From positions 10,912,001 to 10,976,000 of the forward strand of contig CAUJLY010000006.1 in assembly GCA_963281155.1 (NCBI GenBank): a DNA stretch of 64,000 nt, written 5' to 3'. How positions within the stretch are numbered: position 1 is the stretch's first letter; each line of letters opens with the position of its first letter. The stretch comes from Rhabditophanes sp. KR3021 (taxonomy: Eukaryota > Nematoda > Chromadorea > Rhabditida > Alloionematidae). This document shows, in pieces, positions 23,150 through 32,938 of this stretch. Position numbers and translations under genes: made by a program. The notes beneath the pieces were generated by a model, which saw only the letters and a program-made list of their open reading frames with translations, was not told where the DNA came from and made no database searches.

Positions 23150-23600
23150 TTAATAATTTTTATACAAATCAATATTACTCATGGAATATCCTGAATGATC
23201 GTTTCCGCCAGGAACATGTCCATTAGCTGGATTGCCTTGAGGTTGTTGAGTGAAACGTACGTGTATGTCGTCAATTGCATTTCCTATTCCTGTTTGTCTA
23301 TACTTATCACATCCTCCTGTTCTTTTGTTTCTGCATTTTTTGGCTTTTTTACACATGCAAACTAAATATTAATACATTTTAAAATTTAAAATTATTTTTA
23401 AACTTACAGTAGTATAGATATTCTCATCATAGAACTCACGACATTCGAGGCCTAAAAGAATATTACTAAAATATTAGTCATAAACTTACATAGGTTGCAG
23501 AAAATTGGTTTATTTCCGGAATTGCGTAATTTATTGCAATAGTGGCATCCTTTGGAGGTTATAAATTAGGTTCGCGCTTCTTAAATTAATGCGAATATAA
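23150..23600 (-). CDS. Possible small cysteine-rich gene
   Basis: Three short coding-like pieces follow each other on the minus strand with plausible short introns: SKGCHYCNKLRNSGN then KPIFCNL, next LECREFYDENIYTT, and then either a frame starting FACVKKPKNAE or the 68-residue frame 23356-23150 (MCKKAKKCRNKRTGGCDKYR and a Gly/Asn/Pro-rich tail). The two readings of the last exon use different frames, so either a splice site is misjudged or the gene is broken. No domain is recognised. Confidence 0.3.
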
Positions 23601-23607
23601 ATATATA

Positions 23608-24150
23608 TTAAGGTTCGCTCCGGATTAAAAACAGCGCCAAACTAAATATGTTCATTATTGTTGAAAGTATTTGAAAAGTTGATAGGGCAGTTTTTGATGT
23701 TGACGAATAGCAAAAAAACCGTATGACGCCTAAGACATTACTTATGAGTGTGTATATGACACTTACGATAAATGCTTTTGACAGCAAAATGTTACAGCGA
23801 GAACATTGCTTAAAGTCAATTCTATACTCTTTTTGATATTTATTCTCTTCAGAATCATTTAAGCAGCAATACATAAAAAGCAAGGATGATAGAGATTTTT
23901 TATCCAAACAAATCACTTGCTTTTTCATTTTATCTTGATGGAGTAGGATCGTTTCTATCTCTTCTTTACTCAAAGACATTGCGTCTTTAATGGGAAAAGT
24001 ATATGTCCCAATTTTCCTTTTGTTGACACAATTCAACTGACTTTCTGACTCCACGTCAATTATATCTTGCGTATTAACTGTGTCAATAGACATATTGTCC
24101 ATAGTTCGTTTAAGTCTCGATCCATTGCTTGTGTTCCTTTTGACAGACAT
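23608..24150 (-). CDS. Unknown membrane protein
   Basis: The 180-residue frame has a polar N-terminal half (Ser/Thr/Asn-rich, then DIIDVESESQ and many charged residues), a FKQCSRC pair, and two hydrophobic helices at the C terminus (AFIVSVIYTLISNVLGVIRF and TFQILSTIMNIFSLALFLI). An upstream frame on the same strand (24284-24130) encodes another helix (FKSILCLIPIFGYLLLFPP) and may be part of the same gene through a splice or frameshift. Function unknown. Confidence 0.45.
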   Translation of the reverse strand: MSVKRNTSNGSRLKRTMDNMSIDTVNTQDIIDVESESQLNCVNKRKIGTYTFPIKDAMSLSKEEIETILLHQDKMKKQVICLDKKSLSSLLFMYCCLNDSEENKYQKEYRIDFKQCSRCNILLSKAFIVSVIYTLISNVLGVIRFFCYSSTSKTALSTFQILSTIMNIFSLALFLIRSEP

Positions 24151-24290
24151 AGCGTTTTCATTTTAGGAATTGATGAGTTCATTGGTGGGAATAATAACAA
24201 GTATCCAAAAATTGGTATTAAGCATAAAATAGATTTAAACGTTTTATAAATAAAATTAAAGAAGCAAAGTGATTGTATTTCCATACAAAA

Positions 24291-24307
24291 AAATCCGGTC
24301 CGGATTT
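24291..24307. repeat. 17-bp perfect palindrome
   Basis: AAATCCGGTCCGGATTT is a perfect inverted repeat around a single T, standing out in AT-rich sequence, immediately 5' of the minus-strand frame that begins at 24284. Confidence 0.6.
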
Positions 24308-24479
24308 ACAGGGTTGACTGTGTGCCAACAATTATCCAATAACGGCATCTGTCGCACCTAAGTCATCTTATACCTTTGATTTCTTCGCCTGCTCTTGTGA
24401 GCTCACTACCATCTTTTCTATTGTTATATCAATTGTAATTACTTTTATTAAGTTAAATAAAGTTTATATTAACATCTCG

Positions 24480-24970
24480 ATAAGAAATATAAAACAGTTT
24501 ATGATAAAAAAGATAACGTTAAAGAATTGAAGCAACTAATTGATAAAATTAGACCTAGTTTAGTTTTATTAACTGATGAACCTGAAATGGATTCTTCAAC
24601 GAATCAAGTCCAAATATCAATGTACCGTTTTGGAACCACTTATAACAGACCATATGATACTAATCAGTACGGACACTTTGCGCACTACGTACGAATTATG
24701 GATGAATGGGCCACGGGAACAACTAAGATTTGTACTTTGCCAATCACTTGCTTTATTAAATTTTACACAGATCAGAGTGATTCTGATCCAGATTAATTAA
24801 AGTCGATGGGGAAGTTATTATTAAATGCAATTTAAATTCTATAAAATATTTTAATAAGAGGTACGAGCATTTCATTAAGCCAATTATTGGATATGGATTT
24901 CATACATTTGAAAATGAAGGTGATTATGTTTCATGCACCTTGCAAGTCGGTTTGAAGCACTTGCGATTTT
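24480..24970 (+). pseudogene. IgGFc-binding-like gene fragment
   Basis: The plus-strand translation (QISMYRFGTTYNRPYDTNQY, then GHFAHYVRIMDEWATGTTK, then CFIKFYTDQ) is a clear relative of the C-terminal part of the gene at 32939-34519 (QLPMYRLGSILNYPDSLTAY, GHFAHYVPSIQEWVTGKTQ, CYIEMYADQ). Downstream, in another frame, IIGYGFHTFENEGDYVSC matches the end of that gene. A stop after TDQSDSDPD and frame changes show that it is dead. Confidence 0.75.
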
Positions 24971-25305
24971 GATGGTTGTGTTACATGGGTATTAGAAAAC
25001 AGGTGTTACATTAATAAATGGAAAATTGCATGATTATTCATAAGACAAATTTTGTTTGACATAAAAACACCTTGCTTACTTTTCTAATTGCACTTTGATT
25101 CCGGGTTGAATGTATTTATCAAGTTAAAAGAATAACCACAAGTCTAGAAATTAACACGAGCTAACCGTTGTTTTTGAATAATATTATTTTGTGAATACCT
25201 TATGAACGTATCATATAAATTTGCAAATATCTTAAAAACTTGATATATAAGTAACGGAAAATATTACTCATATATTCATTAATTAATTTCAGCTATTGCG
25301 AAAAT
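24971..25305. other. intergenic before Srx receptor
   Basis: AT-rich; holds the presumed promoter of the 25306 gene. Confidence 0.4.
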
Positions 25306-26205
25306 ATGTCTTTCTTGGTGAAAATTATTTATATTTTACTAATTACCATAGATGTGGTATCAAATTCATTATGTATATATTCAATCTCCAAATTAAAGAG
25401 TTTTAAAAATTGCTTTGGTTATCTTTGCTTTTGTATATCTGTAACAGTAATTATTTTAACTACTGTAAAGGGATTTTACTGTTTCTACAAATTTGATACT
25501 AAAGAAGACGAAGCTATACATCAGATTACTATTTCAGAAAGACTTATAGGAGCATTTATGAATTATTTGTGGATTCTATTAAGATTTGAACATTTATTTC
25601 TTACAATAAACAGGGTAATGGCCATATTTTTTCCTATTTTTTATTATCAAAAATTTCATGACAAAGCATCAATTATTTACATCGCATTAATGCTTGTTAC
25701 TTCTATCACTTTTGCGGTGCCTTACTTAGACGATAGGTGCATATTTTATTATAATGCAAAATCGGAAATATGGGAATTTTTAAATACTCCCTGCAAAATT
25801 TTAATAGATCAGTTTTCAACTCTGTATCTTAATATAGCACTTATTATTGCTGAATTGCTAATGGATGCCTCAGTTATCTACTACATTTTTAAAAGAACGA
25901 AACAAAAAATAACAATAAAACAATTACCAAATTTAAAGACAGAACATTTATCTCAGAACAATAGGATAAGAGATATGCTATTTACAACAGAACATATATT
26001 TGCGTTTCAATGTGTATTTTGGAATATTAGTCTTTTTATTAACACTGTAATTTTTACGGGGTTGAATAGTATCATTAAATCACCATTTTATTTGTCATTT
26101 GCCCAAAATATAAATGACTTGGTTTATTTTTCATTTGACGCTATTTTGCTAATTGTAAGCAATAAAGATGTGAGAAATTTGCTCTCTGCAACAAAATTTA
26201 GATAA
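25306..26205 (+). CDS. Srx-family chemoreceptor
   Basis: A complete 299-residue, intron-free receptor. TM1 is followed by SKLKSFKNCFGYLCFCIS, a hallmark of Srx (SLKNSFG.LC). TM3 ends LFLTINRVMAIFFPIFYYQKF, matching the Srx NRF.AI.FP..Y pattern. The second extracellular loop carries CIFYYNAKSEIWEF and a CKILI segment, and the tail NKDVRNLLS follows TM7. The Srx gene at 58119 shares the KSLHNCFGYL and INRLLAVYF motifs. Presumed chemosensory receptor in neuronal cilia. Confidence 0.78.
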   Translation: MSFLVKIIYILLITIDVVSNSLCIYSISKLKSFKNCFGYLCFCISVTVIILTTVKGFYCFYKFDTKEDEAIHQITISERLIGAFMNYLWILLRFEHLFLTINRVMAIFFPIFYYQKFHDKASIIYIALMLVTSITFAVPYLDDRCIFYYNAKSEIWEFLNTPCKILIDQFSTLYLNIALIIAELLMDASVIYYIFKRTKQKITIKQLPNLKTEHLSQNNRIRDMLFTTEHIFAFQCVFWNISLFINTVIFTGLNSIIKSPFYLSFAQNINDLVYFSFDAILLIVSNKDVRNLLSATKFR

Positions 26206-27617
26206 AACAATGGCGAAGAAGCTTTTATTGTGGATTTACTTAAATAGTTCTCAATGAAAAATTTATAAGAAATCATTGAAGCCAAACTAATTGTTCATTT
26301 GTTTTTATCGGAAGCTAATTATTTTATCTTTATTTCAATTATCCTCATTATATAACAAGCAATTATAAGTATTATCGTCTACAAGATACTAAAAAAGTGA
26401 ATGCAATTTTATAAAGCCAGAATATGTTTTCACTTGAAGGAAAAATACTTTATTCTTCTTCTATAATTAGTGTGAATTACCTATTACAATTTATATGCAT
26501 TTATTAGATTATTAAACTAAGAAGTTTAAGAACTGTTTTGGCTGCATTTGTTTATCAGCATCGCTAACACGATACTTGATAATGTTTATTCACCCCTTTC
26601 TCTACCATTTCTACATAATACATGTTAGATCAAAAATGTTACAGTACAATAGCTTGAAAGATGGGATTTTTTAGAATCTCCGTCCAAATATTTACTTACA
26701 AATATTATACTAATGTATTTTTCTATAACATATAGAAGCTTGCCCCGGACGTCAAAATCGAGATATCATATATCTTTTTTGTGGAATAGATGTAACTATT
26801 GCTTGCCTTTCGAATTATATTAATAAAATTTTAAAAAAAGTAGCATCTTTGGGTACCAGGTACTACAGGGCAACAAACTTGGAAAATTGCAAGATTTGCT
26901 TCAGAACGGTCACTTAAATTATATTTTGATCAAATTACTTGAGCCAGTTTGTCGAAGAAATAAAACTGAGACTAATGGCTATTTTGATGATTCCAAGGCC
27001 TCAAGTGGACTCTTGGAGGAACACCGGTTATGTAAGAGTTAAAAATAAATTTAATGTTTAGTGTGTTCAAATATAGCTGAATATAGTCAGATAACTAGTG
27101 ATGGAGTGCTGTAAGGTGGATATAGCCCGATGGACCAGTCCCAGGTGATTTACCATGACTCGAGGACGGAAAAATACATTTTTAAAAAGTGTTTTCATGG
27201 AGGAAATAGTGCAAAAACAGTCATTTTGAGTATGGAAAAGAAAAATTATTTACAAATTTAATTATTTAAACAGTCAAAACAACAATAATTAAAAAGCATC
27301 TTTACGCTTACACAGATTTCGGCTTGGTTTTTAATAAATCTAAGCTCCTGCCCAATCAAAAATGACATCTAAATAATCTAATAAAACAGAAACCTATTCA
27401 CTAAAGAAACTATATTCGCATTTCAATGTACTTATAAAACTTTCGGTATTGCCAATACAAATTTTAGTGATATTTTATGGCATACCATGCTGTCTTCTTT
27501 TAATACAACATTTTCCATAAATATAAGTTTTGCAATATTCATGTTCATAATAAAAGTCAACGATAAAATCTTATGGTCTGTTCTTACCATTTATGTTAAA
27601 ATTTAAAGAACAAAAAA
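26206..27617. other. intergenic, 1.4 kb, with short coding-like remnant
   Basis: Mostly AT-rich. Around 26850-26945 the plus strand carries VPGTTGQQTWKIARFASERS and LKLYFDQIT followed by a stop; it looks like a remnant of a protein-coding exon but I cannot identify it. Confidence 0.35.
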
Positions 27618-27686
27618 TGCGTCGTCGAAAATCAAGTCCGGGAAGCCGCGTGGCAGGCGAGTATTTTACCACTAAACCATGAATGC
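27618..27686 (-). pseudogene. tRNA-Gly(GCC) relic
   Basis: The minus strand keeps a near-perfect tRNA-Gly D-arm (TGGTTTAGTGGTAAAAT) and anticodon loop CTGCCAC with GCC anticodon. The T-arm (CGGACTTGATTTTCGAC) no longer pairs, the last anticodon-stem pair is C:C and the 3' acceptor end does not pair with GCATTCA. It is therefore probably a non-functional copy. Confidence 0.6.
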
Positions 27687-27868
27687 TTGTTATTTGTTTG
27701 ATTAAATCTGCCATATGTTTTAGTAAACTTTCATTCAAAAGTTCATGATCATAATGTGAAATAAAAGATCTTTTTTCGATAATTTTATTAAGTTTTCTTA
27801 CTTTCAATTGGTATTTTATAAACGGAAACATGATCACTTGAAATGAATCTTAAGATCGGCAAAAAGTA

Positions 27869-27928
27869 TGATCCGCCGGCCTTCTGTGTGTTAGAGAGAT
27901 GTGATAACCACGGGAGCTTGTGGCCACG
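27869..27928 (-). pseudogene. tRNA-Val(AAC) relic
   Basis: The minus strand contains GTGGTTATCACATCTCTC, the loop TAACACA and GAAGGCCGGCGGATC, i.e. a partial copy of a valine tRNA with AAC anticodon next to the functional tRNA-Val(UAC). The 5' acceptor, the first part of the D-arm and the anticodon stem are altered, so it is a relic. Confidence 0.6.
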
Positions 27929-27996
27929 CTTTTTGTAGCTTTCCATGTTTATTAAATCTGAGGACTATTCTCAAAATAATAAATCAAAAAAGGAAG

Positions 27997-28068
27997 GTCC
28001 CGGCCGGGATCGAACCGGCGGCCTTCTGCGTGTAAAGCAGACGTGATAACCACTACACCACGAGACCT
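27997..28068 (-). tRNA. tRNA-Val(UAC)
   Basis: The minus strand folds as a full cloverleaf: acceptor GGTCTCG pairing (with one G:C-shifted G:G-type irregularity near its base) with the 3' CGGGACC, D-arm GTGTAGTGGTTATCAC, anticodon stem TCTGC/GCAGA with loop TTTACAC (anticodon TAC), and T-arm GCCGG-TTCGATC-CCGGC. It should read GUA valine codons. A TTT-rich run follows on the 3' side in the minus orientation within a few tens of bases, as expected for Pol III. No intron. Confidence 0.9.
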
Positions 28069-28140
28069 TATTCTAAAACCTATTTTTATTTCAATTGTGA
28101 AAATTTGACTTTTTGTCTTTATGATAGTAATTTCCTTGCA

Positions 28141-28395
28141 ATTAAATCCGAAATTAGCAAATTAGTGTGTAACTATGTTTTCGTAAATCATTATAGTGCT
28201 TATTACGGGCTTTAGAAAAGAGATATCAAAGATCAGTTTGATGATCTAAGTATTCTGATAGCTTCTCTTTTGGCCAAATAAGTGGAATTTTAAATAAGAT
28301 GGAGTCTTGAGAGTATAAGGTCAAAAGTATTGGCTTTTCCAGAGTTGCTCTGGGAATATGCATTAAATTGATCTTTTGAGAAAAACTGAGTTAAA
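28141..28395. repeat. Dispersed repeat, copy 1
   Basis: Resembles 38334-38600 in the same orientation: TTAAATCCGAAATT near the start, then TTTTCGTRAATYATT, GATATYAAAGATC/GATATTAAACATC with GTTTGATGAT, GTGGAATTT, and CTCTGGGAATRTGC followed by TTAAATTGA near the end. Similarity is ancient (many substitutions) but collinear over about 250 bp. No long open frame is shared, so it may be a non-autonomous element or a duplicated non-coding region. Confidence 0.65.
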
Positions 28396-29250
28396 TAACA
28401 TAAACCAAAACTTAAAAGCTCAAATAATCTGCTTGAAGAGACAACTAATAACGTAAGACTACAAAAGGTAAAAATTATTATTTTTTGCTATGAGTTTAAA
28501 AGAGTCAATAAAAGTTTGCATTATTCAAAACTGTTACGTAGGAAGTGAAAAGCTCATTTGAATAAGGATAAGCTGCCTGCAAAGCAATAATAAATAAAAA
28601 ACGATTCAAAAAAATGCATTCCGTGTCTCATTTATTTGATATTAGAATATGAAAATATAAATTTGTTATTAAAAACAATTTGATCATTTATTGAAAGTAT
28701 TTGATGGAAGTGTAATTTACATGTTATCAGTCATCTGATGTATCAAGCATGTTGTTATTGTAGGATGTTAGGCCTATCAATTAGTTATGCAGAAGGAGTC
28801 TATTTATTTATTAGCTCTAATTCTTACTGAAAGCTATATGAGTACAGTTTTATTAAAAGTGGTTTTAATAATTAGTGTGCTATCTATTAATTTTGTAAAA
28901 AAGTCTGTAGACATTTTTTTATTAAATGTTTCATGCGGTCGGCAGTTATGTAATATAAAAAAAACAATTATTTTATGTGTATTGTGGTGAGATGACTGTT
29001 TAAATATTTATATAATGTTCGTTAATATGATTTTCTTTCAAAAATACTTACAATATCAGTCTAACAAATTTGATAAAGTGATCTGCAAAGATTTTTTGTT
29101 TTGACCAGATTCATGACTTGAACTTTGATAATAACATGAGGATAAAATTATTGTTAGCTTCCTAGTTTATTTTTAAATGAATGACGTGAGGATTTATGCC
29201 TTTACATATGGTAAAAATAAGTTATTTTCAAGCAAATTATAATAGACGCA
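28396..29250. other. intergenic, 0.85 kb
   Basis: Nothing recognised; the plus-strand frame at 28787-28990 looks like AT-rich noise. Confidence 0.35.
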
Positions 29251-30255
29251 CTATGCCACATGAGTACTTTGTACAACAATAACTTGAGTGGTAGTTTCAG
29301 CAAAGTATTTTTGAACCCAAAACGGCATGAAATCACTGATGATATGCTTTTTGATTGTTTCGTTGAATATAAGATAAACAAAAACACTAGCACAACTTGA
29401 AAACACCCAAAACAAATGGGAGAGTTTTATCACAAAAGAACTAGGTACAATATATTGCATAACTACATATGAAGATGAAGCCAAAAACATCATTGAAGAC
29501 AGCAGCATTGACTGTATTATTAGATTTCTTTGTAATTTCGTAATTTGCTTTGTTTGGTCACCAATTCTTGATTGTTGCAACAACTTAGCACACAATATGA
29601 AGTAAAGGGAAGGCAGAGCTATACAAACAATTACATTATTAATAGCCATTTCAGCATTCTCATAAACATGAGTAGTTGGTGCAATTTTACTTATAGCGAA
29701 ATATGGGTCGTAGAACACAGTTTTCTCTTTTGATGAATATAATATTGCAGGTGTCAAAAAGCCAAGAAGCAATGCATATATAGCTGCAAATATAATCCAG
29801 ATATAAATTCTATTGTTTGCAAATAGGAAATCTGCATATTTTTTGTTAAACACCTCAAGACAACGATTGAAGGCTAGACTTATGGTAAGAATTGACTGCA
29901 CACCCCAAGAAACCATTATAAATTCAGAAACCATGTAAGTAAAAACCGGCCGCATACAATAAACTGAGCCAACGACTGTCAAATAACCACAACATATGGC
30001 ACTACACGATAATGATACAATATCAGCTATTGCAATGCCCAAAATAAGTTTATAAAAGTTGTTTGCCAATACTTCTTTCTTTGTTATGGCAAATATGACT
30101 AAAGTATATAAAAACAAAAATAAAAAGCCAATGAAAAGGTAAATTGATCCTAGAAGTACATCAGGCTCTGCTTCTTTTGCCCATTCGGAATAAGGTAAGG
30201 CATCACAAGAATAGTATTTTGCCAGATAATCAGGAGCCAAATTAAAATAAATCAT
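29251..30255 (-). CDS. Srt-family chemoreceptor
   Basis: An uninterrupted 334-residue receptor with a typical Srt layout: extracellular N terminus with a YYSCDALPYSEWAK segment, DVLLGSIYLFIGFLF in TM1, FYKLILGIAIADIVSLS in TM2, VGSVYCMRPVF with the conserved cysteine, LAFNRCLEVFN after TM3, VFYDPYFAISKIAPTTHVYE in the second extracellular loop, NNVIVCIALPSLYFILC in TM5, TKLQRNLIIQS, and VYLIFNETIKKHI after TM7. Paralogue of 5343-6353 but divergent, so not a recent tandem copy. Confidence 0.88.
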   Translation of the reverse strand: MIYFNLAPDYLAKYYSCDALPYSEWAKEAEPDVLLGSIYLFIGFLFLFLYTLVIFAITKKEVLANNFYKLILGIAIADIVSLSCSAICCGYLTVVGSVYCMRPVFTYMVSEFIMVSWGVQSILTISLAFNRCLEVFNKKYADFLFANNRIYIWIIFAAIYALLLGFLTPAILYSSKEKTVFYDPYFAISKIAPTTHVYENAEMAINNVIVCIALPSLYFILCAKLLQQSRIGDQTKQITKLQRNLIIQSMLLSSMMFLASSSYVVMQYIVPSSFVIKLSHLFWVFSSCASVFVYLIFNETIKKHIISDFMPFWVQKYFAETTTQVIVVQSTHVA

Positions 30256-30689
30256 ATTTTCAAATTTATAAGTAAGTGCTTAATACCTTCTTTTTATACA
30301 ACTGTTTTGCTTTGCACACAGGAAATATTTTGAATTAATCAAGGAAGTATTTATATATTTAATCTCTTTAAACTATTTCGAGACAATATGTGTGAATAAT
30401 TACAAAGAAAAAATTTCCATAGCTTTTTCATAGGGATTTTCATTTGAGTACATTAATTGGCTTTATAATTAAATATAAATCGTTTTGAACTATCTTTAAA
30501 CAATACGATTATTAAAAAATATTATTGCATTTGAATAATAAAAGTATGTTTAAATAGATTAGTAGGATGTTATTTCAAACAAATTTGAACACTTAAAGTG
30601 ACGCGTTCTTGAACTTTTAAATTAATATGTTTTTTGAAAACAATTGAAGAAGGCAATAAGGTGAACTAATTATAGCTCAAATTATTAAA
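30256..30689. other. intergenic upstream of Srt gene
   Basis: AT-rich, no gene seen. Confidence 0.4.
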
Positions 30690-31150
30690 CATTCTCAATA
30701 ACTAGTTCACGAAAAGGACGATTTTATGATGACCAGTGAAAAGACCGTTCATCTTCAGCAATCCAATGTTTAAGAACTTTTCTATTGGCTGAAGCATAGT
30801 CTGAGGTAAGAACATTTTACTCTAAGACTTGTAACAATCCGAATATAAACAGTTTGTTTAGCTTCTTAATCAAATATATTTTCAATTGATTCAGGCAAGC
30901 CATAATTAATTCCGGCCAAAAATATGAGGACAATCTGCATGGCAATGTTTGTTTCTGCAAAAGAATAAAAGCCTTCTAAGTAGTCTTGTGAAATAAACTA
31001 GATTAAAAATTAAACGAAATAATCAAAGCAAATATGTACCTATGAATCATGTTTCTTAGCACTATAAAGATTGAACTTGCAAATATCCAAATTGAGTTTT
31101 TCTTGCTCGATCAGCTGTCTCAGAGTTTCGGGAATTGGAAAGGAAATGTA
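30690..31150 (-). pseudogene. Unidentified multi-exon gene relic
   Basis: The minus strand has three coding-like blocks in order: KYISFPIPETLRQLIEQEKL then NLDICKFNLYSAKKHDS; after about 50 bp, QDYLEGFYSFAETNIAMQIV then LIFLAGINYGLPESIENIFD and a stop; then, in another frame, NVLTSDYASANRKVLKHWIA. Composition is that of a normal soluble protein. The first gap looks like a spliceable intron (GTACAT to a TTTTAATCTAG-type end). A stop and frame change suggest decay. I do not recognise the protein. Confidence 0.4.
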
Positions 31151-31984
31151 CTTCCAACAACAAAATTAAAAAAAGAGATGAAGTATACGATTAATAATTA
31201 ACAAAGTATCTTCGTGTGATAAGAATAAAAGTCTGAGCAGTTGCGAAACCAAATCAATAAAATCATTGTGATTAAACAAAGGCTTGTTAGTATATTATTT
31301 ATTATAGATATAGCTTTAAAAGATCTATAGTGGTACAAGTATAAAAGAAATATGATTTGTTAGATGTGTTTTTTGTGCATTTGTTGTATCAAAAGACCAA
31401 CAAGTAAATGGATTTCGTATTTTTCGTTGTTTTACTGTTATGTAATTTACACATTAATTATATGAATTGTGTGTCTATTTATTTTATTCATATCTTGTGT
31501 TCATCTAACATAATAAATCAGTTCTTCATAGCTTTCCTACAGTAACAATATAATTTACACAAACAATGAGTAAATAATAGCAAAATAATACAACAGGAGT
31601 GTTAAACATTTGAACAGCAGAATGAAAAGAACCTTTATATGCATACGCTCTCACACTCTTAATTGGATTTGCTAGTGTTATATGATTGGTAACAGGCATA
31701 CAAATTTTAAACTAGCATCCGAAATAGGTTCATTATCATATTATTACGTCATGTATCATAACTTAATTAACATTCAACATCTTCTATATCATATTTAAAA
31801 TTATAATATATTATAGGCAACGCCTTAAAGAGATAAGAATAAAAGACCGTTGATCACCACAGATTTATCTATTCATTACAACGTAAGTTACTCATAAAGA
31901 GCCAATGATCACAATATCTCATTAGATGGCCCGTCTAACTATCTCACATTTCATTACAACGCTTACTGTGGCAAATAATTCGTT
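31151..31984. other. intergenic, 0.8 kb
   Basis: AT-rich; no gene recognised. Confidence 0.4.
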
Positions 31985-32505
31985 CGACCCTCGTACAATT
32001 CTGTCTTATTGAAGCTTCAAAGTGAAAGGTTCAGTAATATCTCATATTATATTTTACTGCAAGTATTATACTAATCATGCCGTTAATAATGATTTAAATA
32101 TACTAAATGATTGTTGTAGATGCATTAGTAATTTTTCAGTTCGTGGATCCAATTTCGGAATTAAACACACTTTCTCAAAAACTATCAGAAAGGATCCAGT
32201 ATAATTGTGTTTCCAATTTACAAGCTGATAATTTAAAAACTTTTATTTGTAAGATAAGTTGGCAAGAAAATACTATAACTTGTGAAGCAAGAAGAAATCA
32301 AAGGAAGAAGCTGCCAAAAATACTGTCCTATTTGAGACTTGCTGAAAGTCGAAAATCTAACGAAAATAAAAATCCTAGACTAATTGTCAAAGAAGTAAAT
32401 GTCTTAAAATGTAATGAGTCAGATATGATTCCATTTGACATTAATAAAGTAACGTTTCCATCAAAATTTGATGAAACAATACCAAACATTTTCTACATTG
32501 CGTAG
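31985..32505 (+). CDS. Hypothetical protein or broken gene
   Basis: The frame 32107-32505 encodes 132 residues of soluble character (SELNTLSQKLSERIQYNCVS, FICKISWQENTITCEARRNQ, basic RKKLPKILSYLRL). An upstream frame in another phase (32022-32204) overlaps it and reads TNHAVNNDLNILNDCCRCIS; a single frameshift near 32140 would join them. No domain is recognised. Confidence 0.35.
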
Positions 32506-32938
32506 CAATATTAAATTGTTGTAATATTTTGCATCAATGTCACAAATCAGAATATCTATTTATACACCAATACATCAAACACACACTTATTTAATATAAC
32601 TTCATTAAAAAACAACACTTCAATTATCAAACACCGTTTGTCCAAAAACATGACAAACTACCACACATCCCACTTATCTTGAGTAATCAATTCATTACTC
32701 ATCACAATTTGAGGAATGTGCTTATTTCGGGGTTTGAAGGGATGAGGAAGTTGACTTTTTAGGGTTAATTTTAATCTTTGCAAAGAAAATTTATGAATAG
32801 GATTATTATTCAAACAAACTTTACTAATCGAAATAATTACTATGGGAATGTTGGCTAAAATTAAATTAGTTTTAAAGAGGACGTTTAAGAAAGTGTAATT
32901 AGAAGTAAAAATATCTTAAGTTACATAATCAAGTATGT
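32506..32938. other. intergenic 3' of the IgGFc-binding-like gene
   Basis: No gene seen. Confidence 0.4.

Noticed and set aside
27571..27837. 88-codon minus-strand frame
   Set aside because: It runs through the tRNA-Gly relic and shows no protein character beyond that.
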